NCBI GenBank assembly: GCA_037349315.1
Contig: JBAIAC010000026.1
Location: 5,704,001-5,768,000, forward strand
DNA: 64,000 bases
Source of the DNA: Chelydra serpentina
Taxonomy: Eukaryota; Chordata; Testudines; Chelydridae
Direction of reading: 5' to 3'
Part shown: positions 9,901 through 21,144 of the stretch, in pieces
How positions within the stretch are numbered: position 1 is the stretch's first letter
Layout: each line of letters opens with the position of its first letter
Notes under the pieces: model-generated
What the model was told of the DNA's origin: nothing
What the model saw: only the letters and a program-made list of their open reading frames with translations
Databases searched by the model: none
Made by a program: the position numbers and the translations under genes

Positions 9901-11101
9901 TGGCAGGGTGCCTCCTTGGGCGTCCCAGTGCTAATTCCCCTTTGCGGATGTAGCCCAGGGCTTCTCTGGCATCATCTTTCCATAGTAACCAGTATCGAAG
10001 GCCCCACACACTCTGTGGGCAGCCGCTCCCAAACTCCGCTGCAAGGGCTGTGGGTTTGGCAGACTACGGCGGCTTCCGGGTGTTCTGCAGCAGCCTCAGA
10101 TACTATTCAAATCACGGTTCCTAAAGAATCCAACATGCCAATGAATAATCCAGCAGTCCCCACCTTCTTTATAGTCTCAGCTTGTTGCCCTGAACTGCCA
10201 GGTGTCGGGATGCCAGAGATTTCTTAACGGGGAGTGAGTAACTGCCCCACCGACGCTGTCAGGGCGAAGCTGGGACTTTTGGCTCTGGGAGGGTGCGAGG
10301 GGCAGGTTGGGTTTGTGAGACAAGCATGTGAGCTGACTGGTTCTGCTCAAATGATCAGCAATGCAATCGTTCACATGTGTATTGAAATGGGCAGGTTAGG
10401 TTACAAGGTTAACAGCCCGTTGGGCTAAATGGGGCCATTTACCCCTCGGAGCCATTGTTTCATGCGCTTGTGAGGTTCAGGCAGGTGTCACTGCATCCGT
10501 TACACTTGGGTCACTAGGCATGGCTCTTTTCAACAATGAGGGCTAGAAATGTGTGTGCGTGTGTGTGTGTGAGTGTGTGTGTGTGTGTATGAAAGCTGAG
10601 CATCCACATGACAATGTGCAGCAATATGCTGCAAATATCAGTGAATAAGATGTGGGGAGGGTTGTCTCGAGGCCGGTATCTGGGAGACAAGAAAGTCTGT
10701 CCTGGATGCCAGGCTCCCCTAAGCTCCGCGCAGAGTCAGACAGGGCTGGAGGGGACTGAAATGAGTGACCTGGGAGTGTGACCAGGGGTGACCCAGCAGC
10801 AGCACAAAGACCTGGGTGGCCTGGCAGTGACCTGGGTGGCCCTGCTAAGCTCCAAGAGCCAGGCCGCTGGTGTAGAGCAGGCTCCAGGGAAGGGAAGCAA
10901 GGGAGCCACTTACTTCACTTTGGAGAAGACGATGTCCACGTCCGTGCCGGTGACCCCTTTGCCGTCCATTACTTTACACTCCTTGCACAGTTTGGCCCAG
11001 TTTTTCCCAGTCATTTCTTGCCCCGTAGCTTTGGTGTCTCCATAGACGGCAAACTTCCGGAAGCTCTCTTCCAGACCTGCCACGTCAGAGCTTCCAGCCA
11101 T
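6762..11101 (-). CDS. TPPP3: Tubulin polymerization-promoting protein family member 3
   Basis: The coding exons 10914-11101, 8078-8231 and 6762-6950 join to 531 bases: 176 residues plus TAG, the length I recall for mammalian TPPP3. The p25-alpha family binds tubulin and promotes microtubule assembly and bundling in the cytoplasm. The protein opens [18 protein letters not shown] and carries [13 protein letters not shown] near residue 33, the [14 protein letters not shown] segment ending exon 1, [17 protein letters not shown] and [13 protein letters not shown] in exon 2, and the family C-terminal [15 protein letters not shown] in exon 3; it ends AKVKK. Junctions K-V-K/G-K and V-T/K are in phase with GT donors and AG acceptors. 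The ATG is the first after the 5'UTR acceptor at 11118. The short N-terminus points to TPPP3 rather than TPPP, and ZDHHC1 as neighbour supports this. Confidence 0.96.
7019..7795. repeat. 30-bp minisatellite rich in CACGTG, TPPP3 intron
   Basis: About 26 head-to-tail units of 30 bp, consensus of the form CCGGGCCCCTCCGTCCCCCA followed by CGTGCCCGTC, sit between TPPP3 exons 4 and 3. I count about fourteen perfect CACGTG palindromes; others have decayed to CACATG, TACGTG or CAAGTG. The last units (7626-7750) are the most alike, suggesting recent spread there. The unit length is a multiple of three, which creates long false open frames on both strands. Confidence 0.92.
8078..8231 (-). CDS. TPPP3: TPPP3 exon 3
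   Basis: The acceptor is TCTTGCAG, ending at 8232; the donor is GTGAGT at 8077-8072. The 154 bases complete the split lysine codon and continue [16 protein letters not shown] to NVGVT, ending on a codon boundary. Confidence 0.95.
9473..9852. mobile_element. Harbinger-type MITE
   Basis: It starts GGCCCTGTCTACACTAGAC and ends TTTTAAGTGTAGACGAGCC, inverted forms of the GTCTACAC terminus. The interior phrase CACACCCCTGAGTGGCG and the AGCTACCGCCTCTCAAGGAG stretch match the MITEs at 5198 and 20793. No clear TWA duplication remains. It lies in a TPPP3 intron. Confidence 0.7.
10551..10589 (+). repeat. (TG)n microsatellite
   Basis: A run of GT/TG dinucleotides with two interruptions (GCG and GAG). 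Confidence 0.95.
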
Positions 11102-11117
11102 GCTGACCTTTGGTAGT
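10914..11117 (-). CDS. TPPP3: TPPP3 exon 2 (first coding exon)
   Basis: The acceptor CTCCTCAG ends at 11118, followed by 16 untranslated bases and the ATG at 11101-11099. The exon ends at 10914 with donor GTAAGT at 10913-10908, two bases into a lysine codon. It encodes residues 1-62 and the first two bases of codon 63. Confidence 0.95.
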
Positions 11118-13795
11118 CTGAGGAGAAACAGATCCAGTTACTGCGCAGACTCCAGCAATCGCATCCGACACTGTGCGTACCATCCGGGCACCCCTGGACC
11201 CTGCAACACCCCGTATACCGCTGCCTCCCACTAAGCCGCCCCGGCAGACGTGGAAGTGGGGAGCCGAGGACTAGGATAGCAGCGGGAGCTGAAGGTCAGG
11301 CTTGTGGGGCATTGCAGAGCTCTGGGCGTATGGGTCCCAGGGCTCGAAGAGCAGAGGGGCTGTGGGTCGGGACTGGGGAGCTTTGACGGAGCTGTGTGAG
11401 GGCTCCAAGGCTGGCACTGTGGGTCAGGAGGACAGGGTGCTGTAGTGGGAGTGTTGGCCCAGTGTATTGAGACTGATGGAACTCTGCCCCTTTTCCTCCT
11501 CCAGCCAGCGCTGCTCCGGCTGATCAGCATTTCTTGTCGCTATCAGGTTCTCCTCTCCCTTTGGCACTGGCGCCTCCATGCCTGACTCCTCCGTCTGTTA
11601 ATCCCCTTGCAAAGCCGGCACCAATAGACTTTTCACAGTTAAACGGATTGCACTAGAGAGACGTTTTCCCCACTCAGCATCTCCGAAGCCAGCACATCAG
11701 TGCCATGAGCAGGGGAGGAACAACTGGCCGGCACTCCACAATGGCCATCCGCCACTCCCCTTCGCTTTTCACAGAGCCTGTGGCAAGCCACCTCGAATTC
11801 CCTAGCCACTCTGATTCTCACAGGCTTGACCCACCGTCTAAATGCTGCTGGCTCTGTGCATTAGCAAAACACAGGTCAGCATCTTCATGTCATCCCGGCA
11901 CCTCCACAGGGGCTGGCACCGGGTGGGGCTGGGCGCTTGTCATGCACTGGCACCAGGGTGAATGTCCCTGGCAAGGCAGCTCAGCTCTGCCTATGGCGTG
12001 GCCTCCGTGCTGGGAATCCAGCCGTCCCCACACAGGGAACAGAGGCGGTGTGCAGGGGAGTGGGAGCAGAGCAGGTGTTTCAGCCTGTGTGAAGGGGGGA
12101 TTGGGAGACCACAGGACATCAAAATGGCCACAGCTGGGCAAAGTACCTCGGCGCCTGCAAGTCTGTCATGGTGCGCCAGGGCCAAGTCTTTCACCAGGGA
12201 CTAGGGTTCTGGGGGCCCAGCCTGGGACACCGTAAAGGGGCCCGGTTTACGGATGGGGGGGTGGCACCTTCTGAACCTTGGGACCCTTTCAGCTGTTGCC
12301 AGCTGGGGAGCCAGTGGCACTGGCCAGTTTTGAAATGCCTTAACCCAGCAAGCTCCCAGCTCCACGCCACCCCCAGGCCTGCTCTCTTGCAGGTCCCTGG
12401 GCACACCCAGCCACAGGGCAGAGTCACCCGGCCTGGGCTGGGCTTGGGGGCTGGGGGAAGAGCCTAGCCCCGGGCCCTAGTTACAGGCTGACATTAAACA
12501 AAAACAGGCGTGTGGGCTTGCCTGCTGGCGGGGCCAGAGTTTGTGCTGCCTGGCGACCGTTGCTAGGGAGGGCTGTGCTGCTTGGAGCCGTTGCCGCGGG
12601 AGGCACGGTGTGGCTGGACTATTAGCATGTGCACTGAGTCCAGACAGAGCCCGAGCCACAGGGCGGGTGAGGTCATAGCTGTTACTGGGCCAACGTCTGT
12701 TGTGGAGAGAACAAGCTTGGGAGCCGCACCGAGCTCGTCTTCGGGCCTGGGAAAGGGGCTCCCAGCGTCACCGCTCTGACCGAGATCACATCACACACCT
12801 GGGGCTACAACGTCACTGCACAGCAGGCCAGACAGGCCTCGATTCCCTCACAATGCTGCTCGAACCAGGGCTCCGTGTCTTCTAACCCCCCACCCCAACG
12901 CAGCCTGGCAGCACCAAGGCCCCCATCCGGGCAGCTGCCCTGAGGTTGGCAATGGGGGGATTGCAGGGGAAAAGCCTGGGCTGGCACATAAAGACACTCG
13001 CAACCTCCTAGAGACACACCTGCATGTACACACACGGGCACACACGCATACAGAGACACACTGAGGTGCGGGCAGCCACGCCCACCATCCGGGGCAGGGC
13101 CTCGTGGCCACGCTCAGGAGCTGTGGTTCTCCCCATCTTGGCTATTTGCAGGCGCCTGGCGGAGTGGGGGGCACTGCCGCCAGTGCACAGGGAAGGAGCT
13201 CAGAGCGTCTGGCCTTCCCGACGGGAATCCGCGCGGGCCTGCTGCCGCAGAAACAGCTGCAGGCCATTAATCAGCGTGTGCATAACCTGCCAGCAAAGCA
13301 GCATGTCACAGCCAAAGGGAGCCGTGTTCCCACGGCGCCTGGGACCAGAGAAGGCTCCTGGCACTGATTCTCTCTCTCCCAGGAAGTGGGCCTAACGAAC
13401 GCGTCCCTCTCCTTGGCTCAGCCAACCGTGGTCTTGCTGAACCACCGTGTGGCTAATGGACACACTCTTCCCACCCAGACCCACTGCAATGCGGCTTCCT
13501 GCAAGCCGGGGACCAGCTCACCAGCCCGCAGCACACGGTTCACAACAGGGACGCAGCACACGGTTCACAACAGGAACGGGGACAGGGCAGCTATTCCAAC
13601 CCCCGGGTCTTCTGCACAGCACCATGGACACTACCGTCTGCTGAGCAGACTCGCCCCGGCATGCTCAGGACTAGTCTGGAAGCTACACACAGCACCTGGG
13701 AAGAGCTGGTCTTCTGGGCCAGGATTGGGCCCTGTTTTGCCAGGGATCATAACCTGCTATTTCCCACCTGATACACCACTAAGCCACCCCTTCTG

Positions 13796-13866
13796 GTCCT
13801 GCTCTGAGCAGGGGATTGGACTGGAACCTCCTGGGGTCCCTTCCAACCCTGAGATTCTAGGATTCT
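13796..13866 (+). mobile_element. CR1 terminal fragment
   Basis: The phrases CTCTGAGCAGGGGATTGGAC and GGTCCCTTCCAACCCTGAGA followed by TTCTAGGATTCT form the end of a CR1 3'UTR with its imperfect octamer tail. Only the last ~70 bp can be identified. Confidence 0.7.
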
Positions 13867-14424
13867 GCCGTCTCTTTCACTATCACAATTAGCCCCTGTG
13901 CTAGCCGGGACCGACAGGGCCCCAGAGACTGCCCTATCCAACATCCCTGCCAGGAGGAGTCCCTCCAGGGGCAGGACAGTGTGGGAGAGTGGGGCCGGAG
14001 GGGTGGCAGGGGGTGATGTGAGTCCTGCTGCTGCCAAGCTGTATCCGCTGTCGGTGGAGAGATCCTTGCGCCCCAGGCCAGTCACGCCAGCGCTCGGGTC
14101 AGGCGTGTCTCTGACCGTCCCCCTTTCCGGGCTGTGCGTGCGTATGCAGCGTGGGTCGGCAGGCTAGCAGGGGGCATAGGGAGTGCATGGAGGGGAAGGT
14201 GGTGCGAGGAGGAAGCTGCCAGCAGGACACAAACTGACTAGTTAGTTCTGTCTTCCTGAGCAGAGTGGGACAGAGCCACGCCCTGAGACAGGCACCACCC
14301 CGGGTCACAGCCGCTCCAGGCAGCGCTCAGTGAATTCACAGAGGCATAAGGGGGGACAGGCCTCAGAGCAACACAGGCCGCCGCGCCCCGGGGCAGGTCT
14401 TAGGGCCTGCGCTCATGTTTGTGC

Positions 14425-14640
14425 GCGGGAAGCCTGCTAGTGGATCGGGTGCAGGACTGGGAGCTAGGAGACTTGGGTCCTGTTCCCGGCTCTGCCATTG
14501 TCCTGCCGGGTGATCCTGGCTCAGCTCTGGCCTCAGTTTCCCCAGCTGTGAAACGGAGGTTGGGGACGTCCCTTCTTTGGTAAAGTGCTTTGGGACCTAG
14601 GGATGAAAAGCGCCACGTATCATTGCTGCGGTTTGCACGT
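14425..14640 (+). mobile_element. Ancient tRNA-derived SINE-like fragment
   Basis: The order of GGACTGGGAGCTAGGAGACT, CCCGGCTCTGCC, CTCAGTTTCCCCAGCTGTGA and TAAAGTGCTTTGGGA with GAAAAGCGCC matches an old amniote SINE of the MIR/CORE type with an L3-like tail. The family name is from memory. Confidence 0.5.
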
Positions 14641-15220
14641 GTGTGCAGCGGTGAGTGCACGGGGGGGTGTGCACACGTGCAGTGTTGCGGGGGAGATGTG
14701 CGGGTGTGTGCAGGGTATGGGTGTGGCAGGGGGCGATGCGTGGGGGAGGGGTGTGCTGCAGTGTGCCTGTCCCGTGCATTTCCTGTTTCTGGCCCCCCGC
14801 GGGGTGCCTGGCTTGCTCCGTGTGATGCACGGACAGCAGCGCCGATGCGGCGGGAGGCGACGATGGGGCAGCGCCCCGTCTCCGAAGCTGTTCCGCGGGA
14901 GCAGCCGGCCAGCCTGCTCTGCAGGGCGTGTCCCTCCTTTTCTCCCGAGTGAGCTAATCCCTGCCCGCTGCATTTGAGCTCCAACCCTGCTCCCTCCATC
15001 CCTGCACAGCCCAGGGCTTTCCCACAGGCATCGTCTCCCGGGCATGCAGGCCAGCTCGCTTGCCTGCTCTGCACCCCCAGATGGGGGGATTAGCCACCAT
15101 GCAATGATGCCAATCCAGGCACCAGTGCACGCAGCAAGCCCCCCGGTGTTGCCAGCCAGCCCGCGCCCCCCTCCTTCTGCTGCAGAAGCAGCCCATCAGG
15201 TTGCTGCGTTGCTGACTTAC

Positions 15221-15300
15221 CGCCTGAAGTGCCTCTGCTGAGCTGTGGCAGGCTACCCGGAGAAGCCCTGCTCCCTCCTGGTCTCCAGACTGCAGTGCTG
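15221..15300 (-). other. TPPP3: TPPP3 exon 1 (5'UTR), start approximate
   Basis: On the minus strand CACTTCAGGCG is followed by GTAAGTCAG at 15220, a strong donor, and the next good acceptor is that of the first coding exon. Human TPPP3 also has an untranslated first exon. The transcription start is a guess from the upstream AT-rich box. Confidence 0.6.
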
Positions 15301-15309
15301 CTTGGAGGC

Positions 15310-15340
15310 TGCAGCTATTATCGGCTGTTTATTCCGGTAG
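15310..15340 (-). promoter_or_regulatory. TPPP3: Possible TPPP3 core promoter
   Basis: In otherwise GC-rich sequence the minus strand reads GGAATAAACAGCCGATAATA at 15336-15317. The AATAAA-like box lies roughly 30 bases ahead of the proposed start near 15300 and could act as a weak TATA element. Confidence 0.3.
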
Positions 15341-15764
15341 CTATAGAGACAGGCTGCTAAACAGCCAGGGCGCGGAGCCGGCCTGTTCTCAGGCAGGAGG
15401 GTGACCAAGGTCACTGCGAAGAGCTACACTCCCTCCCGCCCGCAGGGCCATTTCACGCCTCCATCAAGCCCGCCGGAGCAGCGCCCCGTGGTCCATTTGT
15501 GGAATCGCGGCTGCTGGGAAGGGGCCGGGCTTGCAGGGCTGGGAGGGAGGAATCGATCCCCTCACGTGGCTCTGGCTGGGCTCGCCGAGGGATGGTGGAA
15601 GGGACGGCAGGGGCCAGGTGTCAGGGACAGGCTCCTCCTTCGTTAGCAGCATTGCCAGGTCAGAACCCACGTCAGCTGCACCCCTGCCTGGGAGCGGGGT
15701 GTCGGAGCAGCCCCGCAGGCCTCGTCAGGCAGCCGGGGCCCCCGCAGCCGGATTCTCCCCAGAG

Positions 15765-16580
15765 GGCCGGGGTGGCCAGGCTGCAGCTCGTGAGCGGCAT
15801 GTGGCTCTTTTACAGGTAAAGCCGGCTCGCTCCCCATGCCCCTCCCTCCCATGCCCTGCCTACCAGACTGGCGAGGGGGGAGGCTCTGGGCTTCTGCCCT
15901 GTGGCGAGTTGGTGGGCGAGGGGCTTCTGCCCTGCGGCGAGTTGGTGGGCGAGGGGCTTCTGCCCTGCGGCGAGTTGGTGGGCGAGGGGCTTCTGCCCTG
16001 CGGCGAGTTGGTGGGCGAGGGGCTTCTGCCAGAGACGGCTGGTGCCTGCTGACCGTGGGGGGGCACAATTGAAAGGTTTGCCCCACAATAGCTTGCGTCA
16101 CACACACACTCCTTCCCCTCAGTGGCCCCTCCCTGCAGCGCCCAGCTGTTTGCAGCTGTCTCTCCCCACAGCTGCAGCTCACCGCTTGCCACCCTCAGCA
16201 GCTGCTGTGGAGGGAGGGGACCCAGCGGTACCATGTGTCCGAGCGGGGCCAGCAAACCCTGGCAAAAATCTGGGGGGCACATGACCCCATGTGACCCCAC
16301 ACACACACGTCGCCTCTGGCTTCTGCCCAGCAAGGGGGTGGGGGATTTCGGGGCTTCAGCCTTGTGGGGTACACTTGCTGGGGCTGAAGCCCCAAGACCC
16401 ACACCCACGGCCCCGGAGGGCAGAAGCCCTAGCCCCAGGGCAGGCAGGGCTGACGCCCCAAGCCCCGGCAGGCAGGGCTGATGCCCCAAACCCCGGCAGG
16501 CACGCCCTGGCTGTTGAACTTCTAAAGAGTGTCGCGTGCGGCTGGGAGGGTCAGTATGTTTGGCCACCCCTGCTATAGGG
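15765..16580. mobile_element. hAT-like MITE with internal minisatellite
   Basis: The left end reads CCGGGGTGGCCAGGCTGCAG and the right end, reversed, GCAGGGGTGGCCAAACATAC, an imperfect terminal inverted repeat. Inside are GCTCGTGAGCGGCATGTGGC and several GGGGCTGAAGCCCC-like palindromes near 16345-16395, seen in dispersed turtle repeats. No convincing 8-bp duplication is visible. A 33-bp tandem array lies within. Confidence 0.5.
15888..16029. repeat. 33-bp tandem repeat, ~4 copies
   Basis: Units of the form GGCGAGTTGGTGGGCGAGGG followed by GCTTCTGCCCTGC repeat about 4.3 times with almost no divergence. The period is a multiple of three, so frames on both strands stay open without coding. Confidence 0.9.
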
Positions 16581-17827
16581 GCAGAGCAGGGAGTCTAGTC
16601 CAGGCATCAGCACAATGGGATTATTAGGTAGGTTCCCCGCACAGAGCCCTGGTTACTGGGGCTCATGCCCGAGATGGAGCAAGCCCAGCACAACTCTCCC
16701 CTCCCGGCGCACCCGGCAGGGCCGGCAGACGGACAAAACCTGGAAATGAAGCACATCGGCTGGGGTGGTTATGGAGAGGCCCTGAACCTGGAGCCCCATG
16801 GGGCCATTCTACAGCGCACTGATCACAACAGAACGGCACTGCCCGTGCAAAAGGCTCAGCGCAGGTAGTAAGCACGGGACTCAGAGCTTATCTGTGCCCC
16901 AGGAGTACAGGGCTGGATACAGTGTGTGTGGCCCTGGGGTGCCCAGGGGCTGGAGACAAAGTGTGTATGGGGCCAAGGTACAGAGCAGCTATTCATATGG
17001 GGGCAGGAGCTGGGTACCTGGTGCCTTTGAGTGCAAGGGAACAGGGGTACATGGGGGTTGGTACACAGATGTGCTGGGCGACAGAACATCTGTATGTGCA
17101 ATGCATATTGGTAATGGGGGGGCTGGGGACAGTGGTGGGCATGCCCAGAGGCTGGGAACTCGGTATGTCAGGTTGCCTAGGGGGCTGGGGACGTGGCATG
17201 TTTGGGTGCTAGTGGAGCCTGAAGTTGGGAACACGGTCTGTCTTGCTTGGGGTACACGGGATCTTGGCACTCGTTGCAGATGGGGGCCCAGTTGGACTGG
17301 AAACATGGTGTGTACGTACGTGGGCTCACAGGGGGGTGGGCACAGGTTGTGTACAGCTGGCAGAGTCCTGGGGATAGGTGTTGTGTCAGCACATACGTAA
17401 TATAAAGGAACCCCACGGCCACAGTGAAGTCCAAATGAACGACACACAAGCCTAGTTACACAAACAGCTGCTCTGGCAGGGGTCTGAGGCTGAAACATAG
17501 AAGACAGTGAGGGCCACCAGAAGACCCGCAGAACAGTTAAAGGGATCCTCCCCAATTCCTACTCTCTCCTGTAAGCGGGCTCTGAATAAGCGCTCCCCGG
17601 ATAACTAGTGATGAGCTGGGGAAGACGACTTCAGGCACTGGCCTTGTTTGCATAGGCACGCCCACTCCGCCTCGGTGCACGATGGAGCCGTGCGGCCCAA
17701 CGATCACTTTGGGCTGATGCTGGATTGCAAATCACTTTGTTCTTGGGTGCAGGGGTAATAAAGTGTCGACCGTGTTGTGGGAGTGAAGGGGCAGCAGAAC
17801 TGTGCTTGGCGGGCCCTGACTGAGGGG
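16581..17827. other. Spacer with degenerate tandem repeats
   Basis: Between about 16905 and 17345 a motif like GGCTGGGGACRTGGTRTGT recurs at least eight times at irregular spacing, a decayed minisatellite. No exon was recognised in the rest. Confidence 0.45.
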
Positions 17828-18273
17828 CAGTGGCGTAGCCAGGTTTAGAGCACAGGGGGAGCAGCGGCGCTATAAAAAGGCGCCTCCCCGCTCCCCCTGT
17901 ACTCACCCCGGCGGCGCTTTAAAGGGCCCGGGGCTCCAGCCGCTGCGGAGCCCCCGGGCCTTTTAAATCCCCGCCCGAGCCCGGCTCCGGCAGCGGGGCT
18001 GGGGGTGGCACTTTAAAAGGCCTGCAGCTCCCTGCAGCGGCAGGAGCCGCCGGCCTTTTAAAGCGCCCCCCCCCCCCCCCCCCCCCGCCCAAGCCCGGCT
18101 CCGGCAGCGGGGCTGGGGGGGCGCTTTAAAGGGCCGGCGGCTCCCCGCAGCGGGGCCTTTTAAAGCGCCCCCCAGCCCGGCTCCCGCAGCGGGGCTCGGG
18201 CGGCGCCTTAGCGCCACTTCTCCTCACAGGGGGAGCGGCCGCTCCCCCTGCTCCCCCCCCGGCTACGCTACTG
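17828..18273. mobile_element. Non-autonomous hAT element, 8-bp TSD
   Basis: The ends CAGTGGCGTAGCC and (reversed) CAGTAGCGTAGCC form terminal inverted repeats, flanked by perfect 8-bp direct repeats CTGAGGGG at 17820-17827 and 18274-18281. The interior is GC-rich, repeats CTTTTAAAGCGCC-like blocks, and includes an uninterrupted C run of over 20 bases at 18067-18086. No transposase is present. Confidence 0.88.
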
Positions 18274-18281
18274 CTGAGGGG

Positions 18282-20378
18282 TTCTCACTCGACTGGACTG
18301 CACTCACTCAGCAGGGAGGAGAGGCAGGTGCCAGAGCCCCGTGGGGATGGAGAGGGGAGGACAGGTGTTTTTCCCTTGTCGTGTGGGCTCTCAGGGACCC
18401 AGCCCCTCTCCACTGTGTAAGGACAGCGCTGATTGGGACCCAATTCACTCTTGTTGCAGAGCTGAACTCGGTGATAACCTGGTCTAAGCGGTGAGCCTTC
18501 GACCTGCTTGTGGGACAGTGTCGCGGGGGAAAGAGGCTGCCCCGCGAACAGCTGAAGTCACGGAGAGCTGTGTTAAGACGGCTCCGAGGCTGCCGTAGAG
18601 AAGGCAGTGGCAGAGCGATGGAGAGTGACTGGTGCGGCGGCAGCCGCTGAGGCCTTGCTTCCCCCGCCCCTCGCAACTCTGGGCCGTTGCTGATCAAAGA
18701 CAACGCCTGTGAGTAGGGAGAGGGGAGGGGTGTGTTTAAGGGACATTTGTTTGTCGGCCTTTCACACTACAAGGTGAGAGACTGAGGAAAGGACGCTGCC
18801 CAGTGTACTGTGGGGTGGGCGTCCTGCTCATGGTCATGTTTTCGAATAATGCTTGTGGCAATTTCCCAAATTAATGCCGGATTCCTTCCCCTTTTGTTAA
18901 AAGGTTTCTTTCCCACAGACTCCGTGCTTGCAAGCGGGGAAGCATTGCCTCCTGGAGGCCCCCCAGGGGCGGAGTGTCGTTTCCCCACATTACTGGGTGG
19001 GGGCTCAAGTTCTGTGTTGTGTTGTGTTGTCAAAAGGAACCGCTAGATATTAAACCCGGCTCTTGTTGCTGGCAACTCCACCTGGCAGATGTGTTACACT
19101 ACAATAAGATTGCCACTAGTCTCAAATTTCACTAGTCGGTCCCTAAATTCAGGAGGCTGTCCTGTCTTCCTGAGACCTAGAGAGGCAAAATGACAATTGG
19201 TTGTGTAATCATAGAATCTCAGGGTTGGAAGGGACCTTAGGAGATCATCTAGTGCAACCCCCTGTTCAAAGCAGGACCAATTGCCCATTTTTGCCCCAGA
19301 TTCCTAGATGCCCCCCTCAAGGATTGAACTCACCACCCTGGGTTTAGCAGGCCAATGCGCAAACCCCTGAGCTATCCCTCCCCGCAATAAGTGAGAGCAT
19401 TCCCCTCCAAAACACCCTGCAGCTCAGGACAAAGTACATTCCACTGGGATCCAGGAGACCACATCTCATTTCTCTCACCATCAGCATTTCTGTACATGCG
19501 ACAACACTTACCATTGTAGGAGGCAAGAAGCCAATATAACTTCTGACAATACTGGGAGGGGAAAATTACAGGAAACCAGGGAGCACAAGGAGTTAATGCT
19601 GCCACCGAGCTAAAAGCCTTTCAAATCTCTCAGGAGAGAAGTGCTGCGGTGTTAGCAAGGATGGGCTGGAATCTGTGATGACGTCTCAATGGCTGAGGCG
19701 TGTGAACTGCTGTCTGTGAGAAGAAAAATGAAGGGTCCTGGTCCATCAGGAGTGGAGGAGCCTGTTGCCAAGGTTACACAGCAAGGGGACTGACACTGAG
19801 TGGCTGATGAAACTGGGCAGAGCCCAATCAGGATGCGGCCAGCCACCTTGGAGAATGACAAACAGAAGTGCAGCCTGAAAAGCCTTGTTTGATATCCTCT
19901 CCTCTGGCCCCTTCCCCTTGTCTCAGCACAATGGCCAGGAGCACCATTCCTTTGTGTGTGTGTCGCAGTTATAATACGCCCAGACTCACTCTGTGCCCTT
20001 GTGTTACATATGAAACATTCAGCTACTTAAATGTTGCAGAACCATCTCTCTGTGGTTAGCAGGGATTGGATGATGGCCAATTGCATCCTCTGCCTGTCCA
20101 CTCCCTCATTCTTTATCTTCATCTTTGCTTGCCCACCAATGTGATTTTTGCATCCAGCTGCTACATTAGCATCTTTTTCAGCAATCAGCTGCAGTGATGG
20201 CTGGGAGGTTCCCCCAAGAGGAGGCCCTAGAAATGGGATTGTGGTAGCAGCTCGGATAATGCATCAGCATTTCAGTATGATTCGGAATCCTGATTGTGTG
20301 CTAAGATGTTAGCATAAGCCCATCCCTGAGATCCAGGAGTTGCTAGACGCAATATTGGGTTTTGGTCCAAGAACTTTC
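18282..20378. other. Spacer, no gene recognised
   Basis: Apart from a SINE at 19207-19385 I see no assignable element or exon. Open frames are short and lack motifs. Confidence 0.4.
19207..19385 (-). mobile_element. tRNA-derived turtle SINE
   Basis: On the minus strand it starts with GGGGAGGGATAGCTCAGG, the box A region, continues with GCCTGCTAAACCCAGGGTGG and box B-like GAGTTCAATCC, and ends in the CR1-like tail GGTCCCTTCCAACCCTGAGA plus TTCTATGATT. This is the tortoise polymerase III SINE type. Confidence 0.88.
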
Positions 20379-20425
20379 ACAGACCCTGCACTGTGCCCTC
20401 TGTGCCCCCTCCTAACCCCTGCCCC
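20379..20425 (-). repeat. Arm of an inverted repeat with 21148-21195
   Basis: Reverse complemented, this stretch matches 21148-21195 over about 43 bases with two differences, including TTAGGAGGGGGCACAGAGGG and CACAGTGCAGGG. The arms are about 720 bp apart. Confidence 0.75.
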
Positions 20426-20792
20426 TCCTTTCTGCACCCCCAACCTCTGCCCCTCTTCTCCTTGTTAATCTCTGTGCCTCTCCCTGGAGTGCAGGAGTTT
20501 TTGTCCATGAGAAAGCAGCCTTTTAAATTCGAATGTACAAGCTGGGGGAGGGCAATCATCGGCAATTGGATGGCAAATGGCTAATCTCACAACTTGCTCT
20601 CCCAATGTGAGCCAAGACAATGGGGAAGGAAGACAGAGATCATCTGGCGAAAGGACCCGTCTCACACTTTCCAATCCAATGAACCCTCACTTATATAGCT
20701 ACAGCGACTCTGCTTGTCAGGTAAGGAGCCACCTCAATGCTAGAACCTCTGTCACGCTAGGGATATGGATAAACAGGGTAGTCCCTGACATA

Positions 20793-21033
20793 GGCTAGGT
20801 CTACACTAGGAAATTAGGTCAGTATAACTACATCACTCAGAGGTGTGAAAAATCCACCCCCCTGAGCGACGCAGTTAAACCGACCTAACTTCTGGTGTAG
20901 ACAGCACGAGGTCGACTTCTCAGGGAGGTGGATTACATATGCCAATGGGAGAAGCCCGCCTGTCAGCATAGGTAGTGTCTTCCCTGAAGTGCTACAGTGG
21001 GACAGATGCTATGTTTTAAGTGTAGACAAGCCC
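20793..21033. mobile_element. Harbinger-type MITE
   Basis: It begins GGCTAGGTCTACACTAGG and ends TAAGTGTAGACAAGCCC, with the conserved CCACCCCCCTGAGCGACG interior. Flanks are ATA and TTA, consistent with a decayed TWA duplication. It is non-coding. Confidence 0.75.
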
Positions 21034-21144
21034 TTACTTCTGTCCCTCAGTGCTCATGAGACTGAGTCATGTCTCCAAAGCACAATGCAGCTTCCACGCT
21101 CCTGCCTGGAGTAGACAGGAGATATTGCATGTCCTGAGTCTGTG

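Larger units (their letters stand above)
8232..10913. other. TPPP3 second intron
   Basis: No gene lies here. At about 9270-9465 the phrase TTAGGTGCCTAACTTC and its approximate complement TGTAGGCACCTAAG bracket a degraded inverted sequence of a dispersed amniote type. A MITE follows at 9473-9852 and a TG run at 10551-10589. Other parts show nothing I recognise. Confidence 0.5.
11118..15220. other. TPPP3 first intron
   Basis: The intron separates the 5'UTR exon from the first coding exon. It contains a CR1-like tail at about 13796-13866, a tandem pair of 25 bp at 13527-13576 (CGCAGCACACGGTTCACAAC units), CA-rich stretches near 13025-13065, and an old SINE-like unit at 14425-14640. Its many open frames are GC-driven and overlap on opposite strands. 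Confidence 0.55.

Noticed and set aside
15860..16567. 235-codon minus-strand frame
   Set aside because: It reads through the 33-bp tandem repeat and the hAT-like MITE; GC content explains the lack of stops.
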